A stretch of DNA of 64,000 nucleotides from Pseudomonas sp. TH31 (GTDB taxonomy: Bacteria > Pseudomonadota > Gammaproteobacteria > Pseudomonadales > Pseudomonadaceae): assembly GCF_016650815.1 (NCBI RefSeq), contig NZ_JAEKEZ010000010.1:515996-579995 (forward strand), given 5' to 3'. Both the position numbers and the translations under genes were made by a program. The notes beneath the pieces are model-generated. The model searched no databases. It saw only the letters and a list, made by a program, of their open reading frames with translations, and was not told the origin of the DNA. Shown here in pieces: positions 29,770 through 38,587 of the stretch. Within the stretch, counting starts at the first letter, position 1, and each line of letters begins with the position of its first letter.

Positions 29770-30444
29770 TCAATGATTCACGGTGTAAGCCAGCATCATC
29801 GAAATCTGACTCATCGCCCGCCCACCGCTCTGTTCATGCCACTGGTTGAACACGTCCTGCACCAACGCCAGATCCCGTTGGCTGGTCGGCACCTTGTCGA
29901 CGATCTTCTGTGCGTTCAACCCCGCCACCACGTCATAGCTCGGCACAAACGTGTCCTTGCCGACCATGCGCAAGAAGCGCGGCGCCGATAACCCGCCCAA
30001 TTGATGACCGCGCTTTTTCAGGAAGGTCCACAAGCCGACGATATCCGTCACCGGCCAATCAGCGATCAACGCGCCGAAACTGCCCTTCTCATGGGCCACA
30101 TCCAGAATGAATTGCGCATTGCGCGGCACGCTCTTGAGCTTGCCCAGGTGGCGGATGATCCGCGCGTCCTGCATCAGTCGCTCCAGGTGTTCGGCGCTCA
30201 TCAGCACGACTTTTTCCGGGTCGAACTTGAAAAACACTTCCTCGAAGGACGGCCACTTGGCGTCCACCAGGCTGTGCTTGAGCCCGGCGCGGAACACGCG
30301 CAGCGCCATGGTCGAGAGATAGCGGTCGTCGCTGATCTTGCGCAATTGCGCCGGGGTCTTGGGTACCGGCAGATGGGCTTCCAGTTCAGCTGCCGAACCG
30401 AAGCGGTTCAGACAGTACTCATGTAGCCACTTGTAATCGCGCAT
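29770..30444 (-). CDS. Tag-family (3-methyladenine glycosylase I-like) protein, 224 aa
   Basis: The fold is that of DNA-3-methyladenine glycosylase I: FEEVFFKFDPEKVVLMSAEHLERLMQ resembles the Tag helix hairpin, and DARIIRHLGKLKSVPRNAQ matches the conserved AGIIRHRGKIQAIIGNA segment. The N-terminal CGW and the C-terminal H-x3-C that hold zinc in E. coli Tag are not present. The protein may be a diverged glycosylase or a non-catalytic relative. AGGAGAGGG before the ATG supports the MRDYKWLH start. It stands alone between two repeats. Confidence 0.78.
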   Translation of the reverse strand: MRDYKWLHEYCLNRFGSAAELEAHLPVPKTPAQLRKISDDRYLSTMALRVFRAGLKHSLVDAKWPSFEEVFFKFDPEKVVLMSAEHLERLMQDARIIRHLGKLKSVPRNAQFILDVAHEKGSFGALIADWPVTDIVGLWTFLKKRGHQLGGLSAPRFLRMVGKDTFVPSYDVVAGLNAQKIVDKVPTSQRDLALVQDVFNQWHEQSGGRAMSQISMMLAYTVNH

Positions 30445-30476
30445 GCCCTCTCCTGAGGATTGAAACGAAAAACCTA

Positions 30477-30563
30477 TGGGAGCGGGCTTGCTCGCGAAGG
30501 CGGTGGGCCATTCAACAGAGATGGCGGCTGACACTACGCCTTCGCGAGCAAGCCCGCTCCCAC
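30477..30563. repeat. Palindrome pair, variant of family B
   Basis: Arms TGGGAGCGGGCTTGCTCGCG and its complement, 40 bases apart. It lies between the ttcA stop and the Tag-like gene start, so it abuts the presumed promoter of the latter. Confidence 0.85.
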
Positions 30564-30571
30564 AGTTTTGA

Positions 30572-31395
30572 TTAGAGGTTCACTACGTTGACGAACCGCG
30601 AGGCGGCGGATTCATCGATGCGCAGGTTGGTGAAGTCAAACAGGTTGCGGTCCGCCAGTTGCGACGGCTGCACATTTTGCAGACTGCGGAAAATACTTTC
30701 GGTGCGGCCCGGGTCTTGCGGTCCCACTCTTGCAGCATGTCCTTGACCACTTGGCGTTGCAGGTTTTCCTGAGAGCCACAGAGGTTGCACGGGATGATCG
30801 GGAATTGCTTGAAGTCCGAGTAGGCCTGGATGTCTTTTTCGTTGCAGTAGGCCAATGGACGGATCACCACGTTGCGCCCGTCATCGGCGCGCAGCTTCGG
30901 TGGCATGGCCTTGAGCAAGCCGTTGAAGAACATGTTCAGGAAGAATGTCTCGACGATGTCGTCGCGGTGGTGACCGAGGGCCATTTTGGTCGCGCCGATT
31001 TCGTCAGCAAAGGTGTACAGCGTGCCGCGACGCAGGCGCGAACACAGCGAACAGGTGGTCTTGCCTTCCGGGATCAGCTCTTTGACTACCGAGTAAGTGT
31101 CTTTCTCGACGATGTGGTACTCGACGCCCAGTGCTTTCAGGTACGCCGGCAACACGTGCTCGGGGAAGCCTGGCTGCTTCTGGTCCATGTTCACGGCCAC
31201 GATGTCGAACTTGATCGGGGCGACCTTCTGAAAGTGCATCAGCACGTCGAGCAGGGTGTAACTGTCCTTGCCACCGGACAGGCAGACCATGACCTTGTCG
31301 CCGTCTTCAATCATGTTGAAATCGGCAACAGCCTCACCGGCCTGGCGGCGAAGGCGCTTTTGCAGTTTGTTCTGGTTGACCGTAAGAGTGCCCAT
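30572..31395 (-). CDS. ttcA: tRNA 2-thiocytidine synthetase TtcA, frame broken near 30711
   Basis: TtcA thiolates C32 of certain tRNAs with ATP and an iron-sulphur cluster. The PP-loop [11 protein letters not shown] is at about 40-50; the cluster cysteines are in [11 protein letters not shown] near 118 and [11 protein letters not shown] near 205. The last 45 residues ([19 protein letters not shown] onward) are in another frame. One C/G appears to be missing at 30708-30713 (GACCCGGGCC on the coding strand, where one more C restores [11 protein letters not shown]). The order of motifs and total length of about 274 residues are normal. Confidence 0.92.
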
Positions 31396-31470
31396 GACGC
31401 GAAATCCGTGAGGAGTGACGAAAGGCCGGCATTTTACGCAAATCGCCGATAGATCAAAAGATCGTACCCC

Positions 31471-31569
31471 TGTAGGAGCTGCCGAAGGCTGCGATCTTTT
31501 GATCTTCGACCATTTCTGCCCCCACGAAAGATCAAGATCAAAAGATCGCAGCCTTCGGCAGCTCCTACA
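31471..31569. repeat. Inverted repeat, family A
   Basis: Arms TGTAGGAGCTGCCGAAGGC onward and the complement, with a loop of about 30 bases. It lies between the divergent ttcA and Yip1-family genes, close to the ttcA promoter. Confidence 0.9.
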
Positions 31570-31758
31570 AGTCGTAACCGCGATTAAGTCCCGGGTTTAC
31601 AGCGCGATTTGCTCTAACGCCCTGCAACCTGCGCCGTTAAGACCTTTCTATACTGCGACATAAGGTCGCACACATATTCAGACCTTTACTTACTTGGCCG
31701 CATTGGCCCGTAGGCGCTCCGCTGGGGGGCGATGGTAAAAACAAGAGGAGTGACTGGC

Positions 31759-32361
31759 ATGATCCATCACGTAGTGGGGCTCTTCACCCACCCCGACCAG
31801 GAATGGAAAGAAATCCGTGGCGACCAGGAGGAAAGCATCAGCCACATGTACCTCACCCACACGCTGATTCTGGCGGCGATCCCCGCCGTCTCCGCGTTTA
31901 TCGGCACTACCCAGGTCGGCTGGGTCATCGGCAGCCGCGCGCCGGTGATGCTGACCCAGGAAAGCGCGATCTGGATGACCGTCATGTCGTACCTGGCGAT
32001 GCTTGGTGGTGTGGCGGTGATGGGCGCGTTCATCCACTGGATGGCCCGCACCTATGATGCCAACCCGAGCCTGGCCCGTTGCATCGCATTTGCCACCTAT
32101 ACCGCCACACCCTTGTTCATCGGCGGGCTGGCAGCGCTGTATCCGCACATGTGGCTGGGGATGATCGTCGGCACGGCCGCCATTTGCTACACGGTGTACC
32201 TGTTGTATGTAGGGTTGCCGACCTTCATGAACATTCCATCGGACGAAGGATTCCTGTTTTCAAGCTCGGTGCTCGCCGTAGGGTTGGTGGTGCTGGTGGC
32301 CATCATGGCGTTTACCGTGATCGTCTGGGGCCTGGGCGTTGGTCCCGTCTACACGAACTAG
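31759..32361 (+). CDS. Yip1-family membrane protein, 200 aa
   Basis: An inner-membrane protein of the Yip1 domain family. The start MIHHVVGLFTHPDQEWKEI is typical of the bacterial members. Five hydrophobic helices lie at about 33-55, 72-95, 108-128, 133-155 and 170-193. AGAGGAG lies nine bases before the ATG. The function of bacterial Yip1-like proteins is not known. A small stem-loop follows the gene. Confidence 0.88.
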   Translation: MIHHVVGLFTHPDQEWKEIRGDQEESISHMYLTHTLILAAIPAVSAFIGTTQVGWVIGSRAPVMLTQESAIWMTVMSYLAMLGGVAVMGAFIHWMARTYDANPSLARCIAFATYTATPLFIGGLAALYPHMWLGMIVGTAAICYTVYLLYVGLPTFMNIPSDEGFLFSSSVLAVGLVVLVAIMAFTVIVWGLGVGPVYTN

Positions 32362-32390
32362 AACTTCAATAGAACAAGATCTGCCAATAC

Positions 32391-32411
32391 AGGCCGCCGC
32401 GAGGCGGCCTT
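32391..32411 (+). terminator. Weak terminator after Yip1 gene
   Basis: An AGGCCGCC / GGCGGCCT stem with a 5-base loop, followed by only two or three T residues. It may be a weak or Rho-assisted terminator. Confidence 0.5.
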
Positions 32412-32514
32412 CTACTGTCGATTGAAAGAGCACGAACAACGACCATTCGGCGCCTGGCCGATTCGCAAGCCCCGGGGTTGCGGCATACTCGACGTCTCTG
32501 GAGATCCATCAAGC

Positions 32515-33009
32515 ATGCCCGAGCAACTCAATACCCGCGTCGAAGACTGTTACCAACAAGCCGAAACCTTTTTCAAACGACCTTTCAAACGCCCCGTGGT
32601 GAGCCTCAAGCTGCGCGGGCAAAAAGCCGGTGTCGCGCATTTGCACGAGAACCTGCTGCGCTTCAACCCGCAGCTGTACCGGGACAACACCGAAGACTTC
32701 CTCAAGCAAACCGTGGCCCACGAAGTTGCGCACCTGATCGCCCATCAACTGTTCGGCGATCGCATCCAGCCCCACGGTGAAGAGTGGCAACTGATCATGC
32801 GCGGCGTGTACGAACTGCCGCCCAACCGTTGCCACACCTACGACGTCAAACGCCGCAGTGTGACCCGCTACATCTACAAATGCCCGTGTGCCGACAGCGA
32901 TTTCCCGTTTTCGGCGCAACGGCACAGTTTGGTGCGGCAGGGACGGCGGTATTTGTGCCGGCGTTGCCGCAGTACGCTGGTGTTTAGTGGGGAGATGCGG
33001 GTCGAGTAG
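32515..33009 (+). CDS. sprT: SprT-family zinc metalloprotease-like protein, 164 aa
   Basis: A SprT-like protein. The metal-binding HEVAH motif is at residues 69-73, followed by HGEEW (HGEEWQLIMRGVY) with the third ligand. The C-terminal part has a zinc ribbon (CPCADSD and CRRCR). The length is that of bacterial SprT, whose role is not settled; the eukaryotic relative Spartan repairs DNA-protein crosslinks. The MPEQLNTRVE start is chosen over an upstream open stretch. It stands alone between the Yip1 gene and a repeat. Confidence 0.92.
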   Translation: MPEQLNTRVEDCYQQAETFFKRPFKRPVVSLKLRGQKAGVAHLHENLLRFNPQLYRDNTEDFLKQTVAHEVAHLIAHQLFGDRIQPHGEEWQLIMRGVYELPPNRCHTYDVKRRSVTRYIYKCPCADSDFPFSAQRHSLVRQGRRYLCRRCRSTLVFSGEMRVE

Positions 33010-33036
33010 GTCAGATCTTGTGGTGGATGGGCCGGC

Positions 33037-33118
33037 CTCTTCGCGAGCAGGCTCGCTCCCACGATGGATTTATGTCACACCGAAGATCCCCTGTGTGAGC
33101 GAGCCTGCTCGCGAAGGC
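33037..33118. repeat. Palindrome pair, family B
   Basis: Arms TCGCGAGCAGGCTCGCTCCC and the complement with one change (GTGTGAGCG). It lies between the convergent sprT and CoA-transferase genes. Confidence 0.88.
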
Positions 33119-33131
33119 GTCCTGGCAAGCG

Positions 33132-34313
33132 CTACAAAACCACCTTGGTACGACGCAATTCCTCGATCCGCTCAGCACTAAACCCCAACTCCCCCAACAC
33201 CTGATCCGTATGCTGACCCAGCGCAGCACCGATATGCCGCGGCTCCGGTAATCCATCAGAGAATTTCAACGGACAGGCCATCTGCGCCTGAGTCGAACCA
33301 TCCCCGCGAGGCACCTCAGTCACCAATCCTCGCGCCTGCAACTGCGGATGCCGCACCGCCTCGCCCACGCTCAACACCGGCTCGACACACGCATCCACTC
33401 CGGCAAACAGCTCACACAACTGGGCAAAGTCATGCTTCTCGAATTCAATTTTCAACTCATTCTTCAACACCTGTTGCTGCTCGGGTTGGGGCGACAAACC
33501 CTGGACCGCCAGTTCCGGCCGTCCCAGCGCCGAACACAATTGCTGCATAAACGCCGGTTCCAGACTGCCCACCGATAACCAGCGACCATCCCGCGAACGG
33601 TAATAGTCATAGAAGCTACCGCCATTGAGCATCTGGTCTTCGCGCCCCGGCTCCACGCCACAGGCCAGATACCCGGCGCCAGCCATAGCGTTCAGGCTGA
33701 AGGCGCAGTCGGTCATGCTCACGTCGAGGTGCTGGCCCTGCCCCGTCTGCTGCCGGGCGATCACCGCCGCCAGCAATCCGATGACGCCATGCAACGAACC
33801 ACCGGCAACGTCTGCCGCCTGGATCCCCAGCGGCAGCGGTCCGCTGTCGGCGCGGCCGGTGTAACTCGCCACCCCGGCCAAGGCCAGGTAATTGATGTCG
33901 TGACCGGCGCGATCCTTGTAGGGTCCGGTCTGTCCGTAACCGGTGATCGACACATAAATCAGCTTCGGGTTGATCGCCCTCAAGGCTTCATAGCCCAAAC
34001 CCAGGCGCTCCATTACGCCGGGGCGAAACTGCTCCAGCACGATGTCGTGGTCCTGCAGCAGTTGCCTGATCACCTCCAGCGCCTCGGGCTGCTTGAGGTC
34101 CAGCGCCAGGCTACGCTTGTTGCGATTGAGGTAAGCGTGACTGGCCGAGACCCCCAGGTCGTGGGGCGGCAGCACCCGCAACAGGTCCATGCGGGTCGGC
34201 GATTCGATGCGCAACACCTCCGCGCCCATGTCTGCCAGCAACAGGGAAGCAAATGGCCCCGGCAGCAGTGTCGAGAAATCCAGAACCTTGAGTGATGCCA
34301 GTGGACCGGGCAT
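33132..34313 (-). CDS. CaiB/BaiF family III CoA transferase, 393 aa
   Basis: A family III CoA transferase or alpha-methylacyl-CoA racemase-like enzyme. The N-terminus MPGPLASLKVLDFSTLLPGP and the DMGAEVLRIESP and NRNKRSLALDLK segments are family signatures; YGQTGPYKDRAGHDINYLALAG near 150 holds the expected catalytic Asp. About 393 residues fits. AAGGAG eight bases before the ATG supports the start. The substrate is unknown. No acyl-CoA partner gene is adjacent, so its pathway cannot be read from context. Confidence 0.9.
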   Translation of the reverse strand: MPGPLASLKVLDFSTLLPGPFASLLLADMGAEVLRIESPTRMDLLRVLPPHDLGVSASHAYLNRNKRSLALDLKQPEALEVIRQLLQDHDIVLEQFRPGVMERLGLGYEALRAINPKLIYVSITGYGQTGPYKDRAGHDINYLALAGVASYTGRADSGPLPLGIQAADVAGGSLHGVIGLLAAVIARQQTGQGQHLDVSMTDCAFSLNAMAGAGYLACGVEPGREDQMLNGGSFYDYYRSRDGRWLSVGSLEPAFMQQLCSALGRPELAVQGLSPQPEQQQVLKNELKIEFEKHDFAQLCELFAGVDACVEPVLSVGEAVRHPQLQARGLVTEVPRGDGSTQAQMACPLKFSDGLPEPRHIGAALGQHTDQVLGELGFSAERIEELRRTKVVL

Positions 34314-34416
34314 GGGTGTACTCCTTGAGCGATGCCTCCAGCCTAGGCAGCCAATTGCATTGCAGCAATCACCCGTTGTGTCAGCAGTCGTGACCGTTGC
34401 GCTCAAATTCCAGGCA

Positions 34417-34443
34417 TAAAAAAACCCGCCGAAGCGGGTTTTT
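34417..34443 (-). terminator. Terminator of dctA
   Basis: On the minus strand a GAAAAACCCGC / GCGGGTTTTTTT hairpin with a TTCG loop and a T run, 14 bases after the dctA stop. A-rich and T-rich flanks make it usable in both directions. Confidence 0.9.
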
Positions 34444-34456
34444 CAGGGCAACCGTC

Positions 34457-35791
34457 TTATTTGACGTTGCTTGGGGTTACGCCTTCGGCAACGCCCAGGT
34501 CGTCTTCAGGACGGGTGTCGGTGATACCACGACCGCCAGAAGCCAGTTCGGCGGTCATCACGTCAGTGTCCAGCTCCTTGACCCACTTGGCCACTACCAG
34601 AGTGGCAACAGCGTTACCCACCAGGTTGGTCAGGGCACGGGCTTCGGACATGAAGCGGTCGATACCGAGGATCAGCGCCAGGCCGGCAACCGGCAGGTGG
34701 CCAACAGCCGACAGGGTTGCGGCCAACACGATGAAGCCACTACCGGTCACGCCAGCAGCGCCTTTGGAGGACAGCAACAACACCACCAGCAGGGTGATCT
34801 GGTGCGTGATGTCCATGTGGGTGTCGGTCGCCTGAGCGATGAACACGGCCGCCATGGTCAGGTAGATCGCAGTACCGTCGAGGTTAAACGAGTAACCGGT
34901 CGGGATCACCAGACCCACAACGGATTTCTTCGCGCCCAGACGCTCCATCTTGATCAACATGCGTGGCAGCACGGATTCCGAGGAGGAAGTACCCAGCACG
35001 ATCAGCAGTTCTTCACGGATGTAGCGGATCACTTTCAACACGCTGAAGCCGTGAGCGCGAGCAATGCCGCCCAGCACCACCAACACGAACAGCAGGCAGG
35101 TGATGTAGAAGCACAGCATCAACTGGCCCAGTTGCACCAGCGAACCCACACCGTAGGCACCGATGGTGAACGCCATGGCGCCCAGGGCACCGAGTGGCGC
35201 AAGCTTCATGATCATATTGATGATGTTGAACATCACGTGGGCGAAGCGATCAATGAAGTCCAGGATCGGCTTGCCGTAGGCACCCAGGCGATGCAGGGCG
35301 AAACCAAAGATCACCGAGAACATCAGCACTTGCAGGATATCGCCGGTCGCGAATGCACCGAAGATGGTATTCGGGATCACGTTCAGCAGGAAGCCGACGA
35401 CGCTTTGATCAGCACCGGCCGCGACATATTGAGCGACTTTGGAAGCATCCAGCGTGGTCACGTCGATGTGCATGCCGGCGCCAGGCTGGACGATGTTGAC
35501 CACCACCAGACCGACCAGCAGTGCAATGGTCGAAACGATTTCGAAGTACAGCAGCGCGTAACCGCCGGTCTTGCCGACCGATTTCATGCTCTGCATGCCC
35601 GCGATACCGCTGACGACGGTGCAGAAGATGATCGGGGCGATGATCATTTTGATCAGTTTGATGAACCCGTCACCCAGAGGCTTGAGGGCCACACCGGTCT
35701 GCGGGTAGAAGTGACCGACCAGGATGCCGATGGCGATGGCAACGATCACCTGGAAATACAGGGATTTGTACAGTGGCTGACGAGTCGTCAT
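34457..35791 (-). CDS. dctA: C4-dicarboxylate:cation symporter DctA, 444 aa
   Basis: DctA imports succinate, fumarate and malate with protons or sodium across the inner membrane. It belongs to the DAACS family: eight membrane helices with two re-entrant loops. The serine-rich loop [15 protein letters not shown] near 270, the NLDGTAIY motif near 310 and the [12 protein letters not shown] loop near 355 are present. The start [10 protein letters not shown] is the family start. A sigma-54 promoter sits 133 bases upstream with paired dyads further upstream, so it is probably activated by the DctB-DctD system. It diverges from an AraC-family gene. Confidence 0.97.
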   Translation of the reverse strand: MTTRQPLYKSLYFQVIVAIAIGILVGHFYPQTGVALKPLGDGFIKLIKMIIAPIIFCTVVSGIAGMQSMKSVGKTGGYALLYFEIVSTIALLVGLVVVNIVQPGAGMHIDVTTLDASKVAQYVAAGADQSVVGFLLNVIPNTIFGAFATGDILQVLMFSVIFGFALHRLGAYGKPILDFIDRFAHVMFNIINMIMKLAPLGALGAMAFTIGAYGVGSLVQLGQLMLCFYITCLLFVLVVLGGIARAHGFSVLKVIRYIREELLIVLGTSSSESVLPRMLIKMERLGAKKSVVGLVIPTGYSFNLDGTAIYLTMAAVFIAQATDTHMDITHQITLLVVLLLSSKGAAGVTGSGFIVLAATLSAVGHLPVAGLALILGIDRFMSEARALTNLVGNAVATLVVAKWVKELDTDVMTAELASGGRGITDTRPEDDLGVAEGVTPSNVK

Positions 35792-35923
35792 TGCAAAGTT
35801 CCTCAAGAGTGTCCCGCGACAACATCCATCTGTTGCCCCATGACACTTCAATTGCGAACCCTCCTGCACTGGAGGGATTTGTTTTGTCGAGCTGCTCAAT
35901 GGCAGGCATCTGCCCGTTGTATC

Positions 35924-35938
35924 GCAAAGCCCGTGCCA
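35924..35938 (-). promoter_or_regulatory. Sigma-54 promoter of dctA
   Basis: On the minus strand TGGCACG-N4-TTGC with the GG and GC exactly ten bases apart. It lies upstream of dctA by 133-147 bases, giving a leader of about 120 bases. DctD-activated sigma-54 promoters are established for dctA in several bacteria including P. aeruginosa. Confidence 0.85.
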
Positions 35939-36017
35939 CCTTCACCGAATCGCCTGCAAGCCTTTTGACATCAAGGGCTACAGGGTTTTATTTGTCACCG
36001 ACCGGTTACAGCAATGT

Positions 36018-36031
36018 GGCGGATTCCCGCC
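36018..36031. promoter_or_regulatory. Dyad 1, candidate enhancer site for dctA
   Basis: GGCGGATTCCCGCC, a dyad with one mismatched pair. Its centre is about 87 bases upstream of the -24 element of the dctA promoter and 41 bases from the second dyad, about four helical turns. It could also serve the AraC-family gene. Confidence 0.6.
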
Positions 36032-36058
36032 TATAGGCCAGACCTCGTCCTACAATTT

Positions 36059-36072
36059 GGCGGATATCCGCC
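36059..36072. promoter_or_regulatory. Dyad 2, candidate enhancer site for dctA
   Basis: GGCGGATATCCGCC, a perfect 14-bp palindrome. It is about 128 bases upstream of the dctA -24 element and in helical phase with dyad 1. A single half-like ATCCGCC lies at 36101. Confidence 0.6.
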
Positions 36073-36131
36073 TTGTTCATCGCCAAGCCCTGCGGCTAAC
36101 ATCCGCCGTTCAATGGACGGACCTGCCTCCC

Positions 36132-37130
36132 ATGCGCGAACGCACCATCGCCAGTCATTTCGCCCGTGCCGCCCTCGGTGGCGCCCGTCGGCGTGGTTAT
36201 GATTATTCAGGCTTGTTGTTACAACTGGGGATCAGCCCCGAGTTGCTCGACGAGCCGCGGGCACGCATCGCGCCGGAACAATTCACCCGGCTGCTCCAGG
36301 GCCTGTGGCTGGCGCTGGACGACGAATACCTGGGATTCGGGCAGGCACCGAGCAAACCCGGCAGTTTCGCCATGATGTGCCACGCCATCATCCATTGCCG
36401 CAATCTGGATAAAGCACTTCATCGCGGCTTATTATTTTATAGCCTATTCCCCGAGGCGCCGCGTCTGACCCTGACCCGCGAAGACGAAATGATCCGCCTG
36501 AGCCTCGACGACTCGCAGTTGCGGGACCCGGATCACTTCCTCAGTGAATCCCTGCTGGTGATCTGGCATCGTCTCGGCAGTTGGCTGATCGGCCAGCGTA
36601 TTCGCCTGGAACAAGCGACGTTCAGCTATCCGAGACCTGAGCACGGGGCGGAATACGATCTGCTGTTTCCCTGCCCGCCAGTATTTTCGACAACCCAGAG
36701 CAGCCTGCTGTTTCATAGCCGCTACCTGAGCATGCCGCTGTTGCAGGACGAGCGAACGCTCAAGCATTTCCTCGAACGCTCCCCCGCCGACCTGTTGTCG
36801 CGCCCGGACGACGGCGACAGTTTGAGCAGCCAGTTGCGCCGTTTGCTCAGCCGCGACAGCGCACGTTGGCCGGACCTGGAAGCGGTGGCCGCGCACTTGC
36901 ACATCAGCCCGCAGACCTTGCGCCGGCATTTGCGCGAAGAAGGCAGCAGTTTTCAGGAATTGAAGGATCAGTTGCGGCGCGACATTGCGATTTATCACCT
37001 GGGGCGGGCGGATCTGTCGTTGCAACAGATTGCCGAGCAACTGGGGTTTTCCGAGCCTTCGGCGTTCCATCGGGCGTTCAAGAAGTGGACCGGGTTGACG
37101 CCCGGCGCTTATCGCGCTCAAGAGAATTAA
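36132..37130 (+). CDS. AraC-family transcriptional regulator, 332 aa
   Basis: A regulator with an N-terminal Arabinose_bd-type ligand domain (about 15-190) and a C-terminal AraC helix-turn-helix pair: LEAVAAHLHISPQTLRRHLREEG and LSLQQIAEQLGFSEPSAFHRAFKKWTG, both well kept. This OruR/ArgR-like architecture is common in Pseudomonas. The start MRERTIASHF is chosen; 25 codons upstream are also open. It is divergent from dctA across a shared 340-base region and could regulate its own gene or dctA. The effector is unknown. Confidence 0.9.
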   Translation: MRERTIASHFARAALGGARRRGYDYSGLLLQLGISPELLDEPRARIAPEQFTRLLQGLWLALDDEYLGFGQAPSKPGSFAMMCHAIIHCRNLDKALHRGLLFYSLFPEAPRLTLTREDEMIRLSLDDSQLRDPDHFLSESLLVIWHRLGSWLIGQRIRLEQATFSYPRPEHGAEYDLLFPCPPVFSTTQSSLLFHSRYLSMPLLQDERTLKHFLERSPADLLSRPDDGDSLSSQLRRLLSRDSARWPDLEAVAAHLHISPQTLRRHLREEGSSFQELKDQLRRDIAIYHLGRADLSLQQIAEQLGFSEPSAFHRAFKKWTGLTPGAYRAQEN

Positions 37131-37132
37131 AG

Positions 37133-37240
37133 TCAAAAGATCGCAGCCTTCGGCAGCGCCTACAGGGATCCTGCGTTACCCGCGATGCCGTGGTGTAAAC
37201 GCATCTGCAGGAGCTGCCGAAGGCTGCGATCTTTTGATCT
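37133..37240. repeat. Inverted repeat, family A, abutting phoQ stop
   Basis: Arms TCAAAAGATCGCAGCC... and its complement with a loop of about 40 bases. The left end is three bases after the AraC-family stop, and the right end abuts the phoQ stop codon, so it separates the two convergent genes and could act as a terminator. Confidence 0.88.
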
Positions 37241-38587
37241 TCAAACCACCGAAAAATGAATCCGGAACGCCGCGCCGCCCATGGCCGAATCCCCCAGGGT
37301 CAACTTGGCGCTGTAGCTTTCGATGATGTCCTTGACCACCGCCAACCCGATCCCCTGCCCAGGATGTTGACGATCCAGTCGCTCCCCACGTTGCAGAATC
37401 CGCGCACGCTGGTCCGGCGGCACACCCGGCCCGTCATCTTCCACGCACAACTCTATCGAGCTCAAGGTTTCTCGCACGCTGATGCGAACTTCACTCAGGC
37501 ACAGGCGGTAGGCGTTTTCCAGCAGGTTGCCCATCATCTCCAGTAAGGCGCCCTGCTCGATCGGCACGTAACACGGGTCCGGCAAATCGAAAGCGACCCG
37601 CACACGCTTGTCGCGGTAGACCTTGTCCAGGGTGTCGCAGAGGCTTTGCAACACCGGGCGCAAGCGCACCTGATGGCGTACCAGACCGCTTTTGCGCAGG
37701 CTGGCGCGCTGCAACTGATAGCTGATCTGCTGACTCATGCGTTCTATCTGCGATTGCAGCACCCAGGCCTGGTCACGATCCTGCGGGCGCCGGGCCATGT
37801 CCTCACTGACGCCTTGCAACACCGTCAATGGCGTTTTCAAGCTGTGGGCCAGGTCGTCGAGGGAGTCGCGATAACGGCTGCGCTGCTCACGCTCGCTGTG
37901 CAGCAAGCGGTTGAGGGAACCGGTCAGGCGCAGCAGTTCACGGGGGTGTTCTTCGCTGAGGCTTTCGCGGGTACCGCTTTCGATCTGGTCCAGTTCCTGG
38001 CTCAGCCGGCGCAACGCCTGCAAGCCCCAGGTCAGGCCGATCCACAACAACGACAACAACACCAGCAACGCGGCGCCAAACCCCAGATAGAGATTTTCGC
38101 GCAGGCCTTCAAGGGTGGCTTCGTACTCACGAACCGGCTGCAAGGCCACGATACTGAACGCTGCACTTTTACCGCCCAGCAGTTTGACCTCGACGTCATA
38201 GACGAAGAACTCATGACCATTGGCCTCGCGAATCCGCGCAAACTCGCTACCGCGCCCGTCGTAACGCGGCTTGTAGTTGATGTTCTCTTCCTGGGAGGCC
38301 TTCGAGCGCCAGACCAGATGTCCCTCGCGGTCATAGATGTAGCCCAGCAAACGGCTGTCGGTGAGGTTGAAACGCTCATCGGGCAATTGCAAAGGCATCT
38401 GCAAGTGGTTGTTCTCCACCCGGGCAGCGGAGATCAGCGTGGTGACGTCCGAGGCCAGGCGTTGCTCAATGGAGTCCTGCAACGCCAGGCTGAACGCGCC
38501 CTGCATCGCCGGCAGCAACGCCAGCATGAACAACACCGCCAACAGTGTGGCGGCGAGCATCAGGCGAACGCGAAGAGAACGAATCAA
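37241..38587 (-). CDS. phoQ: Sensor histidine kinase PhoQ, 448 aa
   Basis: PhoQ senses low divalent cations and cationic peptides and phosphorylates PhoP. Two membrane helices (about 8-32 and 160-185) enclose the periplasmic sensor with RYDGRGSEFARIRE. The HAMP-like region has ELDQIESGTRESLSEEHPRELLRL, the H-box DSLDDLAHSLKTPL (His near 260), the N-box MGNLLENAYRLC, and the G-box HPGQGIGLAV, all close to P. aeruginosa PhoQ. A TTG start overlapping the phoP stop (TTGA) gives MIRSLRVRLML as in that species. Last gene of the oprH-phoP-phoQ operon. Confidence 0.95.
   Translation of the reverse strand: MIRSLRVRLMLAATLLAVLFMLALLPAMQGAFSLALQDSIEQRLASDVTTLISAARVENNHLQMPLQLPDERFNLTDSRLLGYIYDREGHLVWRSKASQEENINYKPRYDGRGSEFARIREANGHEFFVYDVEVKLLGGKSAAFSIVALQPVREYEATLEGLRENLYLGFGAALLVLLSLLWIGLTWGLQALRRLSQELDQIESGTRESLSEEHPRELLRLTGSLNRLLHSEREQRSRYRDSLDDLAHSLKTPLTVLQGVSEDMARRPQDRDQAWVLQSQIERMSQQISYQLQRASLRKSGLVRHQVRLRPVLQSLCDTLDKVYRDKRVRVAFDLPDPCYVPIEQGALLEMMGNLLENAYRLCLSEVRISVRETLSSIELCVEDDGPGVPPDQRARILQRGERLDRQHPGQGIGLAVVKDIIESYSAKLTLGDSAMGGAAFRIHFSVV

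Noticed and set aside
30572..30790. A separate small gene at the 3' end of ttcA
   Set aside because: Its product is the normal TtcA C-terminus; it is part of the frame-broken ttcA.
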